A DNA stretch of 64,000 bases from positions 434,001 to 498,000 of the forward strand of contig NZ_CP085330.1 of assembly GCF_020614375.1 (NCBI RefSeq), in the 5' to 3' direction. The translations under genes were made by a program, and so were the position numbers. Positions 51,901 through 60,663 of this stretch are shown here, piece by piece. Source of the stretch: Haladaptatus salinisoli. Lineage in GTDB: Archaea > Halobacteriota > Halobacteria > Halobacteriales > Haladaptataceae. Below the pieces are notes generated by a model. That model saw nothing but the letters and a program-made list of their open reading frames with translations. It was not told the DNA's origin and ran no database searches. Each line of letters starts with the position of its first letter. Position 1 is the stretch's first letter.

Positions 51901-52599
51901 ATGGCTGACCCGTTTGCCCAGGCGCTTTACGATTTTCATTTTGACGAACTGCAGGGCCCAGTTCTCTATCGGCGAGGAGACGAAACCCGGGAGGTCAGCA
52001 TAGACTTTTATTTTGATGAGGTCACTGCCGAGGGCTCGGGGCTAGAGTCACGGCTCGAGGGACCGCTGCTGGATATGGGTGCCGGCGCTGGACGGTTTTC
52101 ACTCTATTTCCAAGACCAATTCGAGACCGTCGCGATTGAACGCGATGAACTGCTTGTCGAGGTACTCCGTGACCGCGGTGTAACCGACGCTCGACGCGTG
52201 GACATGTTTTCGTTACTCGAAGCGTTCGAGACTAATCGGTTCGAGTCAGCGATTGCAGTTGGGACTCAGGTAAGCCTATCTCGGTCGATGCGGGGTCTCA
52301 GACAGTTCCTACGCGACCTTTCGTACGTCACAACACCGGATGCAACTGCGGTCATTGACGGGTATGACCCCGACCACGAAACGACGAAAGGGAAATTGGA
52401 TTACTACGACGATCCATCGACCGGTCTTGCCTATCGCCTCCTTCAGATCGAGTACGATGGAGTGCTCGGGGAGCCGTGGCTGTACAGGCTCTTCACCCCT
52501 GACCGTTTCCGCGAAGCTGCCACCGACGCAGGATGGGAAGTTGTTGAGGTAACGTATGAGCCCGAACATCTCTACCAACTGGTCTTACGGAAACGGTGA
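51901..52599 (+). CDS. SAM-dependent class I methyltransferase
   Basis: This 232-residue protein has the SAM-binding motif I LLDMGAGAGRFSLYFQD, an acidic loop at the end of strand 2 (VAIERDELLVEVL) and the motif-IV region SAIAVGTQVSL. A C-terminal substrate lobe contains GKLDYYDDPSTGLAYRLLQ. Small-molecule methylation is likely; the substrate is unknown. It sits at the end of the A+T-rich segment. Confidence 0.82.
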   Translation: MADPFAQALYDFHFDELQGPVLYRRGDETREVSIDFYFDEVTAEGSGLESRLEGPLLDMGAGAGRFSLYFQDQFETVAIERDELLVEVLRDRGVTDARRVDMFSLLEAFETNRFESAIAVGTQVSLSRSMRGLRQFLRDLSYVTTPDATAVIDGYDPDHETTKGKLDYYDDPSTGLAYRLLQIEYDGVLGEPWLYRLFTPDRFREAATDAGWEVVEVTYEPEHLYQLVLRKR

Positions 52600-52764
52600 G
52601 ACGCCAGCTTTGCAAAGGCATTCCCGTCTATACTGATATCGGTGATCGTTATGACCGGTAATAAATACGATGGGCGGTCGAAGACGCGGTACTCGTCGTG
52701 GCGAGCGCGAACGCCCGCCGCGTTTACTTCGCAGAGATACCGTCGCGCATCGATTCGCCAATCG

Positions 52765-52771
52765 CTATTTA
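52765..52771 (+). promoter_or_regulatory. TATA-like box for the aldo/keto reductase
   Basis: CTATTTA is centred about 27 bases before the ATG at 52795. It supports that start over the much longer frame from 52642. Confidence 0.45.
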
Positions 52772-52794
52772 CCGCTCGCTCCCGACCGTGGCCT

Positions 52795-53613
52795 ATGGAG
52801 TACGAGACGATTCGCGGGGAGCAGATTCCGAAGATCGGTCTCGGAACGTGGCGAATGGAGGGGGCGACCTGCCGGAACGCGGTTTCGACGGCGCTCGAAC
52901 TGGGCTATCGACACGTCGACACTGCACAAGCCTACGGCAACGAGCGGCAAGTCGGACAGGCCATCGCGACCGCCGACGTGGCCCGCGAGGACGTGTTCCT
53001 GACGACGAAGGTGTGGCCCATGCACCGGAGCTACCGCGACATCGTGGACTCGGTTCACGGCAGTCTCGCGCGACTCGGCACCGACTACGTCGACCTACTC
53101 CTCATCCACTGGCCGAACCCCATCGCCTCGACCCGCGAGGTGATGCGCGCCCTGTCCGACCTGCGGAGCGAGGGACTGACCCGACACATCGGCGTGAGCA
53201 ACTTCGACGTCGACCAGTTGGCGGCGGCGCAGAACGCCGCGGGCGCACCCGTCCTCACCGATCAGGTGCAGTTCCACCCGTTCCACCCGCAGTCGGACCT
53301 CCTCGACTACTGCCGGGAGCACGGCGTGTTGTTGACGGCGTACAGTCCCCTCGCGCACGGCGGCGTCGTGGACGACCACGTCCTCACCGAACTCGGGGCG
53401 AAGTACGAGAAGACCCCGGCGCAGGTCGCGCTTCGCTGGGTCGTCCAGCACGACGGGGTGGTGACTATTCCGAAAGCCGCGAGCGAGGAGCACCTGGAGG
53501 AGAACCTCGCCGTCTTCGATTTCGAGTTGACGGAGACCGAGATGGCGCTCGTGGAGCGACCGTCGCGCGTACGAACCGGGGTATCGAGGCTTCGCGGGCG
53601 GTTCGAGCGCTGA
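52795..53613 (+). CDS. aldo/keto reductase (2,5-diketogluconate reductase-like)
   Basis: This 272-residue AKR enzyme begins MEYETIRGEQIPKIGLGTWR. The active-site Tyr is in DTAQAYGNERQVG, Lys in FLTTKVWP, His in LLLIHWPNP, and the NADP-binding VTIPKAASEEHLEENL is typical of AKR5-type enzymes. It should reduce an aldehyde, ketone or ketosugar with NADPH. This is the second AKR in the window, clearly different from that at 13687. Confidence 0.92.
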   Translation: MEYETIRGEQIPKIGLGTWRMEGATCRNAVSTALELGYRHVDTAQAYGNERQVGQAIATADVAREDVFLTTKVWPMHRSYRDIVDSVHGSLARLGTDYVDLLLIHWPNPIASTREVMRALSDLRSEGLTRHIGVSNFDVDQLAAAQNAAGAPVLTDQVQFHPFHPQSDLLDYCREHGVLLTAYSPLAHGGVVDDHVLTELGAKYEKTPAQVALRWVVQHDGVVTIPKAASEEHLEENLAVFDFELTETEMALVERPSRVRTGVSRLRGRFER

Positions 53614-53624
53614 TTCGGGACGAA

Positions 53625-54560
53625 TCAGCGACCCCGTTCGAACCGCTCCCGGTCGCTCCGTATCGCCTCGACGACGCGGGACCCGACGCGAACCGCGTTC
53701 TCCAACCCGAGTTCGACGGTGTGCGGACCCACTCCCTCGCGGAGACTCTCGCGCGCCGAGACCCCTTCCGGGGGCTGGTCGAAGTTCGCCGCGCCGCGTA
53801 CGCTCAGGTAGCGGTGCAGGAGACCGAAGCGGTCGAGCGCGGTCGCGGTTCCGAAGTCCTCCATCTCGGTCGTCGCGTACACCCCCGCGTCGTACTCGTC
53901 GGCGAGCCACTGCGCCTGTTCCGAGAACTCCGTCCCGTGCCAGAACTCGTCCCCGCAGAGCGTCGTCCCGGTCGCGACGGTCGGCTTCGAGCGCGCCGCG
54001 TCCTGCGCGTACCGGTTTCGGTACCGCCGCGCTCGCTCCGAATCGAGCAGTTCGACCCCCTTCGCCGAGCGGTACGCCTCCGCGACGAGGGCTTCGTTCA
54101 GGCGGAGGACGTAATCGTGCGGGCGGTAGCCGAGCAGTTCGACCGGCGCGCCGTCGTCCCGGTCGGGAAATCGGTGTTTTCTGTCCCAATCGACGACGGC
54201 GTCGGCGATGAACACCGAGCCGAGGGTTCCGACGTCGGGTCGGACGCCGGCGATCCCGACCGTCAGGAAGTACGCGTTCGAGCAGTCCAGTTCGGGGTGC
54301 GCGAGCACCGCCGTCAGGGTCGCCGCGGCGTCCGCCTTCCCCATCCCCGTCGCCGTGATTCCGACGCCGTCGTCCGTGTGGAAGACCGGCGCGTTCGCGC
54401 CGGGAACCGACGTCTCATTGGAAAATTCGTAGGCGTCCAGCCACGGTCGGAACTCGTCCGGGAGATCCTCCTCGGCGGAGAAATCGTCCGCGGCGAACGC
54501 CGGGAGCAGGAGCACGTCGAGTTCGGTCGGGGAGGAGTCGGCATCGTCGACCGTCATCAT
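53625..54560 (-). CDS. NUP family protein (purine-nucleoside permease/phosphorylase-fold)
   Basis: This 311-residue protein has the NUP/PNP-fold pattern: GITATGMGKADAAATLTAVL, then FLTVGIAGVRPDVGTLGSVF and IADAVVDWD, with a final VYATTEMEDFGTATAL. The family includes the purine nucleoside permease NUP of fungi and bacterial homologues of nucleoside phosphorylases; the fold suggests nucleoside binding. There is no membrane helix or signal, so a soluble phosphorylase or nucleosidase is more likely than a permease. It is convergent with the aldo/keto reductase gene. Confidence 0.82.
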   Translation of the reverse strand: MMTVDDADSSPTELDVLLLPAFAADDFSAEEDLPDEFRPWLDAYEFSNETSVPGANAPVFHTDDGVGITATGMGKADAAATLTAVLAHPELDCSNAYFLTVGIAGVRPDVGTLGSVFIADAVVDWDRKHRFPDRDDGAPVELLGYRPHDYVLRLNEALVAEAYRSAKGVELLDSERARRYRNRYAQDAARSKPTVATGTTLCGDEFWHGTEFSEQAQWLADEYDAGVYATTEMEDFGTATALDRFGLLHRYLSVRGAANFDQPPEGVSARESLREGVGPHTVELGLENAVRVGSRVVEAIRSDRERFERGR

Positions 54561-54606
54561 CCGAGGAGATGTCGTCGAGGGGTAAAGTTCCCGCGGAGCG
54601 GCGGGG

Positions 54607-56181
54607 TCACACCGGAATCTCGACGAGCGACATCTCGTCGCTCTCGACGCCCGCTCGCAGCGCGTCCGCTATCTCCCCCCACGTCTCCGCCCGCGTCGCG
54701 CCGATGCCGAAGCTCTCCGCGAACGCCACGAAGTCGGGGTTGGTCAGGTGCGTGCCGAAGTGGTCGTCGCGGTGTTCCTCCTGTTCTTCGGTGATGAGGC
54801 GGTACTCCGAGTCGTTGAACACGACGATGGTGTAGTCGCAGCCGAGTCGGGTCGCCGTCTCTATCTCAGCCGCGTTCATCAGGAATCCGCCGTCGCCCGT
54901 GCCGACGACGACCTCCGAATCGAGCGCGAGGTCGGCGGCGATACCGCCCGGCACCGCGATGCCCATGCTGGCGAGACCGTTGGAGACGATGACCGTGTTC
55001 GGCTCGTACGCCGGGAAGTTCTGCGCGATGGCCATCTTGTGGCTCCCGACGTCGGAGATGAGCACGTCCTCGTCCGCCATCGCCTCGCGGAGCACGGGGA
55101 GGACGTTCCGCACCGTCACCGGGTCGTCGGCGTCGGGCGTGCGCGTGACCTGCTCCACGATGGCCTCGCGCTGGTCGCGGTACCACTCCGCGGGGCAGGA
55201 CACGTCCACCGCGGGGAGGAGGGCGTCGAGTCCGGCGGAGATGTCGCAGACGAGTTCCACCTCCGGGTTGTAGTGTTCGTACACCTCGGCCGGTTCGTGG
55301 TCGAGGTGTACGACGTCCTTGTCGAGGTCGGGGTTCCACTTCTCGGGGTCGTGCTCGGCGATGTCGTACCCCACCGCGAGCACGCAGTCGGCCCGCGCGA
55401 TGGCGTCGGCCGCCTCGCCGTTCGCGCCGGAGTCGAGCGTGAACAGGGAGTGCTCGTCGGCGTCCGAGAGCGCGCCTTTCCCCATGTACGTTCCGACGAC
55501 CGGAACGGCGGTGTCCGAGACGAACCTGCGGAGCGACTGGGCCGCCCGCGTTCGGACCGCCCCGTTGCCCGCGATGATGAGGGGTCTGTCCGCGTCCTCC
55601 AGCAGTTCTGCGGCGCGTCTGACCGACTGCCGGTCGGGGTCGGGTCGGCGCACTCGACGGCGGGGTTCGAGGGGTTCGGCGTCCGTCTCCGCCGCCGCCA
55701 CGTCCTCCGGGAATTCGAGGTGCGTCGCGCCGGGTTTCTCGTACTCCGCGAGTTTGAACGCCTTGCGAACCGACTCGTTGATTATCTCGGGCGAACTCAA
55801 CTGCACGTTCCACTTCGTCACCGACCGATAGGTGTGGACGATGTCCAGCGCCTGGTGGCTCTCCTTGTGGAGTCGTTCGAGTCCGGCCTGTCCCGTGATG
55901 GCGACGAGCGGACTCTTGTCGAGGTGGGCGTCCGCGACCCCGGTGAGCAGGTTGGTCGCCCCCGGTCCGAGCGTCGAGAGGCAGACCCCCGCCCGCCCGG
56001 TCACGCGCCCGTGAACGTCGGCCATGAACGCCGCACCCTGTTCGTGTCGGACGGGGATGAACTCGATGTCGGATTCCCGGAGCGAGAACAGCACGTCTTC
56101 GAGTTCCTCGCCCGGCAGGCCGAAGACGTACTCGACCCCCTCCCGCTCGAGGCACTCGACGAGTAGGTCTGATGCCGTCAT
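54607..56181 (-). CDS. thiamine-pyrophosphate enzyme, acetolactate synthase-like
   Basis: This 524-residue enzyme has all three domains of the TPP family. The PYR domain has the catalytic Glu in FIPVRHEQGAAFMADV and STLGPGATNLLTGVADAHL. The middle domain has PLIIAGNGAVRT and TYMGKGALSD. The PP domain has the TPP/Mg motif VVVGTGDGGFLMNAAEIETA, with VVFNDSEYRLI. It resembles catabolic acetolactate synthase; benzoylformate decarboxylase or pyruvate oxidase relatives are possible. No regulatory subunit lies beside it, consistent with the catabolic type. FAD or TPP use alone cannot be decided. Confidence 0.88.
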   Translation of the reverse strand: MTASDLLVECLEREGVEYVFGLPGEELEDVLFSLRESDIEFIPVRHEQGAAFMADVHGRVTGRAGVCLSTLGPGATNLLTGVADAHLDKSPLVAITGQAGLERLHKESHQALDIVHTYRSVTKWNVQLSSPEIINESVRKAFKLAEYEKPGATHLEFPEDVAAAETDAEPLEPRRRVRRPDPDRQSVRRAAELLEDADRPLIIAGNGAVRTRAAQSLRRFVSDTAVPVVGTYMGKGALSDADEHSLFTLDSGANGEAADAIARADCVLAVGYDIAEHDPEKWNPDLDKDVVHLDHEPAEVYEHYNPEVELVCDISAGLDALLPAVDVSCPAEWYRDQREAIVEQVTRTPDADDPVTVRNVLPVLREAMADEDVLISDVGSHKMAIAQNFPAYEPNTVIVSNGLASMGIAVPGGIAADLALDSEVVVGTGDGGFLMNAAEIETATRLGCDYTIVVFNDSEYRLITEEQEEHRDDHFGTHLTNPDFVAFAESFGIGATRAETWGEIADALRAGVESDEMSLVEIPV

Positions 56182-56300
56182 CGTTCGTGGTACGCCGGAG
56201 GGGGACTAGTGCCTGTCGGCGGTTCCGCGACGCCCGCTCCGCGGAAATCGGCGGCGACATTTATCGTCGCGCGAACCGAGGTACGTTCTAGGGGGTTCCT

Positions 56301-57203
56301 ATGAGTCAGCAAGAACGGGAAATCGAGCGCTCCGAGGGACAGATGAGCGCCGAGGAACCGACGGAAGACGCGCAGGCCGAGGAGTTCCGAGCGGAGCGGT
56401 CGCCGCAGGAGCGCCGCCTCGCCAGAAAACGACGGACGCGGGAGCGGGAAACCGGAAGGAAGCCCGAGGAGGAAGCGGAGACGGCGCACCTGAAGGTGTT
56501 CCGCTACGACCCCGAGGTGCCCGAGAAGTCGAAGCCGCGCTTCGACCACTTCCACGTTCCCTTCGAGCGCGGGCTAACCGTCCTCGACGCGCTCATCTAC
56601 GCTCGCGACCACTTCGACTCGTCGCTCACGGTGCGCCACTCGTGTCGGCAGGCCATCTGCGGCAGCGACGCCGTGTTCATCAACGGACGCCAGCGACTCG
56701 CCTGCCGAGCGCAGGTCGCCGAGTTGGACCAGCCGGTGCAGGTTGAACCGCTCCCGCATCAGGACGTGGTGAAAGACCTCGTCGTGGACATGGAGCACTT
56801 CTACGACCAGATGCACTCGGTCGAACCGTACCTCCAGACCGACTCGCTTCCGGACGACGAACTGGAAGAGCAGCGCCAGTCGCGCGAAAACCGCGAGGAG
56901 ATCAAGATGTCCACGCGCTGCATCTGGTGCGCCGCCTGCATGTCCTCGTGCAACATCTACGCCGAAGACGAGCGGTATCTCGGCCCGGCGGCCATCAACA
57001 AAGCGTACCGATTCGCCATGGACGAGCGCGAGGGCGAGGGGATGAAAGAACACCGGTTGAACCTCATGGACCAGACCCACGGCGTCTGGCGGTGCCAGAC
57101 GCAGTTCTCCTGTACCGAGGTGTGTCCGAAGGACATCCCGCTGACCGAGCACATCCAGGAGCTCAAACGCGAGGCGGTGAAACAGAACCTCAAGTTCTGG
57201 TGA
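56301..57203 (+). CDS. sdhB: succinate dehydrogenase/fumarate reductase iron-sulfur subunit
   Basis: This 300-residue protein has a 60-residue charged N-terminal extension not found in typical SdhB. An N-terminal ferredoxin-like domain follows with [2Fe-2S] cysteines (RHSCRQAICGSDAVFIN, then RLAC) and a C-terminal domain with CIWCAACMSSCNIY and FSCTEVCPKDIPL for the [4Fe-4S] and [3Fe-4S] clusters. It should pass electrons from flavin succinate dehydrogenase to quinone. The flavoprotein and membrane subunits are not adjacent: flanking genes are the TPP enzyme and an epimerase. Confidence 0.9.
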   Translation: MSQQEREIERSEGQMSAEEPTEDAQAEEFRAERSPQERRLARKRRTRERETGRKPEEEAETAHLKVFRYDPEVPEKSKPRFDHFHVPFERGLTVLDALIYARDHFDSSLTVRHSCRQAICGSDAVFINGRQRLACRAQVAELDQPVQVEPLPHQDVVKDLVVDMEHFYDQMHSVEPYLQTDSLPDDELEEQRQSRENREEIKMSTRCIWCAACMSSCNIYAEDERYLGPAAINKAYRFAMDEREGEGMKEHRLNLMDQTHGVWRCQTQFSCTEVCPKDIPLTEHIQELKREAVKQNLKFW

Positions 57204-57474
57204 TTTCTGCGCAAGCGACAGTTCCGTCGGCGTCTAACCGAGCGGACGTTTTCACCCCTGTCGCACGTCCCGGAAGACGAGCGAGTGCGACTTTCGTTCC
57301 GTGGGAAAACGTACCACGATCGGCCAAAAATACGACTGTGTCGCCCTGGTACCGACTACTACTCGACCGATTCGTTCGGAGTTCCGGAGGCGTTGACTAC
57401 GACGGTAAGCCTCATCGGCGGCCACGACGCATCCGATCACCGACCCCGCTTCGCCCGGTTCGCCATCCGACTCG

Positions 57475-58371
57475 TCAGGCCAGCCGCCGCCAGCTCCAGT
57501 CGGGCTCCCAGTCGAACAGCGTCCGCGCCTTCGTGGTATCGACGAGCGCCGAATATTCGCCCTCGCCGAAATCGCGGCGCACTTCGACGTCGGGGAAGAC
57601 CTCCGCGACGAGCTTTCGAGTCGGCGTTTCAGCGCTCGTATCGGGTGCCGACACCCAGACTCGCTCGTGCCCGTCGAAGGTGGCCTCGACGGCCCGCCGG
57701 ACGAGGTCGACCGCGTCCGACGCGTGGACGTAGGTGAACAGCGTGTTGCGCTGCGTGTGGAAGTGTTCCGAGTTTCGCATCCCCGTCAGCGTGCGATCAG
57801 CCTCGACGAACGTCTCGCGGGCGAGGGCGTCGTCGACGACCCACGGAAACCGGAGCGACGCGATGGTCCGCGGTCGGTCGTCGACGCGGCGTGCGAACCC
57901 GTCGGCGGCGATTTCGAGCGCCTGCTTCCCCAACCCGTACGGGTTCGACGGCGTCAGACGGTGACTCTCGTCGACCGGCAGGTAGTCCACGGTGATGCCT
58001 TCGGGCTCGAAGCCGCCGCCGATAGCGCTGAAACTCGACGCCAGAACGACCGTGTCGATTCCGAGCGCACTCGCGGCTTCCAGCGCGTGGTAACTGGACA
58101 CGACGTTGCTCTCGTACGTTCGATAGCCCGGCGTTCGGTCCGGCGTCGGAATCATCCCCAGGTGAACCACCGCGTCGGCGTCGCTCTTCGCGAGCGAGCC
58201 GTAAACCTCGCCCGCGTCCAGCAGATCGGTCGTGAGATACGCGTCCGAACGCTCCTCCGCTCGCTTCCCCCGCGAGAGGTTGACGGTCCGGTAGCCCTCG
58301 TCGTTCAAGTGCGCCAGCACGCTCCGCCCGACGCGACCGTTACCTCCGGTGACGGCGACCGTCTCGGTCAT
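57475..58371 (-). CDS. NAD-dependent epimerase/dehydratase family protein
   Basis: This 298-residue extended SDR has the Rossmann motif VAVTGGNGRVGRSVLAHL, the Ser/Tyr/Lys active site in VVLASSFSAIGG and the YGLGK box, and a C-terminal substrate lobe with RTLFDWEPDWSWRRL. It should act on a nucleotide sugar or a related metabolite. The start at 58371 (MTETVAVTGGNG) is at the Rossmann strand; the frame from 58527 adds noncoding-looking residues. Confidence 0.9.
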   Translation of the reverse strand: MTETVAVTGGNGRVGRSVLAHLNDEGYRTVNLSRGKRAEERSDAYLTTDLLDAGEVYGSLAKSDADAVVHLGMIPTPDRTPGYRTYESNVVSSYHALEAASALGIDTVVLASSFSAIGGGFEPEGITVDYLPVDESHRLTPSNPYGLGKQALEIAADGFARRVDDRPRTIASLRFPWVVDDALARETFVEADRTLTGMRNSEHFHTQRNTLFTYVHASDAVDLVRRAVEATFDGHERVWVSAPDTSAETPTRKLVAEVFPDVEVRRDFGEGEYSALVDTTKARTLFDWEPDWSWRRLA

Positions 58372-58627
58372 GGTCGTACTTTCGTCCGCGCTCCCTAATA
58401 GCCCGGCGCATCCCCCCGGGAAATTCCGAAGTCCTGTTCGGACATCCGGACGCTCAGTCCCTTCGACGGTCGAATCGTCGGCGCGAACGCCGCCATAGAC
58501 TCGTTCCCCGTCGCGAATCGAGCGCACCTCCCTCGGTGACCGTTCGTCGGCTTCCGGTCGGCGTTCCGAACTCGTACCGTCGCAATCAAGTCAGGTCATA
58601 GATTGGACGCGAACCGGGTCGGAATAA

Positions 58628-60415
58628 ATGACAACTGACCGAAAGGAATTACCATCCTCCGACCGAGTACCCAGTACGATGGTTGCGCTTACGACGGACT
58701 TGGCGCTCACCATCCTGATGGGCGGGTTCCTCCTCCTCGTGCTGTACTACGTACTGCGCGTTGAGGACTGGCGGTCGTACACGCCCGCAGGTGGGGGGTG
58801 GGGTCAAGTCGAAGACCGACGCGTCGAGTACGCGGAGAAGCCGGCCGGAATCGTTCGCTGGCTGACGACGGTCGACCACAAGGACATCGGATTGCTCTAC
58901 GGAACCTTCGGTCTCGTCGCGCTGACGTGGGCCGGATTCGGCGCGATGCTCATGCGAACCGAACTGATAGCCCCGGAGAGCAACATCCTCGAGGCGACGA
59001 CGTACAACGGGTTGATGACCTCGCACGGTACCACCATGCTGTTCCTGTTCGCGACGCCGATGATCGCGGCGTTCGCGAACTACTTCATCCCGCTGCTCAT
59101 CGGGGCGGACGACATGGCGTTCCCGCGCATCAACGCCATCGCCTTCTGGCTCCTCCCGCCCGCCGCGATCTTCATCTGGATCGGCTTCCCGCTCATGGCG
59201 ACGAACGCGGGCGTCCAACCCCCGCAGACGGGGTGGACGATGTACACGCCCCTCTCCGTCGAGCAGGCGAACCCCGGCGTCGACTTCCTGCTCCTCGGCT
59301 TGCACCTCTCGGGCATCAGCACGACGATGGGAGCCATCAACTTCATCGCCACCATCTTCACCGAGCGCGACAAGGACGTCGGCTGGCCGAACCTCGACAT
59401 CTTCTCGTGGACCGTCCTCACGCAGTCGGGACTCATCCTGTTCGCGTTCCCGATGCTCGGCAGCGCGCTCATCATGCTCCTGTTGGACCGCAACTTCGGC
59501 ACGACCTTCTTCGCGCCTCAGGGCGGTGGTGGCCCGATTCTGTGGCAGCACCTCTTCTGGTTCTTCGGCCACCCCGAGGTGTACATCATCGTCCTGCCGC
59601 CGATGGGCCTCGTCAGCCTCATCCTCCCGCGATTCGCGGGGCGGAAGCTGTTCGGGTTCAAGTTCGTCGTCTACTCGACGCTCGCCATCGGCGTCCTTTC
59701 GTTCGGCGTCTGGGCCCACCACATGTTCGCCACCGGCATCGACCCGCGGATTCGGCTCAGTTTCATGGCGGTGTCGCTCGCCATCGCCATCCCGAGCGCG
59801 GTGAAGGTGTTCAACTGGATCACCACGATGTGGAACGGCCGACTCCGCCTCACCGCGCCGATGCTGTTCAGCATCGGTTTCGTGCAGAACTTCATCATCG
59901 GCGGCGTGACGGGGGTCTTTTTGGCGGCGATTCCCGTCGACCTCGTGCTCCACGACACCTACTACGTCATCGGCCACTTCCACTACATCGTGGTCGGCGC
60001 CATCGCCGTCGCGTTGTTCGCGGCCATCTACTACTGGTTCCCCATCTACACCGGCAAGATGTACCAGAAGAAGCTCGCACACTGGCACTTCTGGCTGACG
60101 ATGATCGGCGTGAACGTGACGTTCTTCGCCATGCTGTTCCTCGGCTACGACGGCATGCCGCGGCGGTACGCGACCTACCTCCCGCAGTTCACCACGTGGC
60201 ACCAGGTCGCCACCCTCGGCGCGTACGTCCTCGGACTGGGGCAGGTCATCTTCACCTGGAACATCGTCCAGTCGTGGTACGAAGGCCCCGAGGTCGAGAG
60301 CGGCGACCCGTGGGGACTCGAGGCGGAAGGACTGCGCTCGAACGAGTGGACGTGGTTCGAGAAGAAGCGCGAGACCGCGCTCGCGGACGGCGGCGAAGAG
60401 GGAGGTGAGAACTGA
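58628..60415 (+). CDS. coxA: heme-copper cytochrome oxidase subunit I
   Basis: This 595-residue membrane protein has about 13 hydrophobic segments; the extra N-terminal helix (about residues 24-41) precedes the canonical 12. Heme and copper ligands lie in GLMTSHGTTMLFLF, the Cu-B/Tyr motif HLFWFFGHPEVYIIVLPP, VWAHHMFATGIDP and the heme ligand pair in IGHFHYIVV. It is a terminal oxidase that reduces O2 to water, probably pumping protons. Its small partner gene starts at its stop. The other subunits (II and III) are not in the window, so the operon may be split. Confidence 0.95.
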   Translation: MTTDRKELPSSDRVPSTMVALTTDLALTILMGGFLLLVLYYVLRVEDWRSYTPAGGGWGQVEDRRVEYAEKPAGIVRWLTTVDHKDIGLLYGTFGLVALTWAGFGAMLMRTELIAPESNILEATTYNGLMTSHGTTMLFLFATPMIAAFANYFIPLLIGADDMAFPRINAIAFWLLPPAAIFIWIGFPLMATNAGVQPPQTGWTMYTPLSVEQANPGVDFLLLGLHLSGISTTMGAINFIATIFTERDKDVGWPNLDIFSWTVLTQSGLILFAFPMLGSALIMLLLDRNFGTTFFAPQGGGGPILWQHLFWFFGHPEVYIIVLPPMGLVSLILPRFAGRKLFGFKFVVYSTLAIGVLSFGVWAHHMFATGIDPRIRLSFMAVSLAIAIPSAVKVFNWITTMWNGRLRLTAPMLFSIGFVQNFIIGGVTGVFLAAIPVDLVLHDTYYVIGHFHYIVVGAIAVALFAAIYYWFPIYTGKMYQKKLAHWHFWLTMIGVNVTFFAMLFLGYDGMPRRYATYLPQFTTWHQVATLGAYVLGLGQVIFTWNIVQSWYEGPEVESGDPWGLEAEGLRSNEWTWFEKKRETALADGGEEGGEN

Positions 60416-60624
60416 TGGACGACTCCACGTTCGACCGCGAGACGCTCCTCGACATCACGGTGAACGTCGTTCCGATGCTCATCCTGCTGTTCTTCGTCGT
60501 CCTGTTCACCGTCTGGACGCCGTGGGAGGGCCAACCCTTGATATACGCCATCTCCCACTTCCTGACCATCTTCCCGCTTCTGGTGCTCGCGCTGCTGACG
60601 TGGGTGGCGGCGCACTACATCTGA
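60415..60624 (+). CDS. small oxidase-associated membrane protein (DUF6684-like)
   Basis: This 69-residue protein has two transmembrane helices (VVPMLILLFFVVLFTVW and FLTIFPLLVLALLTWVAA) linked by the loop PWEGQPLIYAISH. Its ATG overlaps the last base of the oxidase subunit I stop, so the two are cotranslated. Small proteins of this type accompany haloarchaeal heme-copper oxidases and probably stabilise or assemble the complex. Confidence 0.78.
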   Translation: MDDSTFDRETLLDITVNVVPMLILLFFVVLFTVWTPWEGQPLIYAISHFLTIFPLLVLALLTWVAAHYI

Positions 60625-60663
60625 AGCGGAGTCGAACGCGACGAACTGAAAATCGGAAGTTCG

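Noticed and set aside
58649..60202. Reverse 517-codon frame opposite the oxidase gene
   Set aside because: Antisense shadow of an unambiguous heme-copper oxidase subunit.
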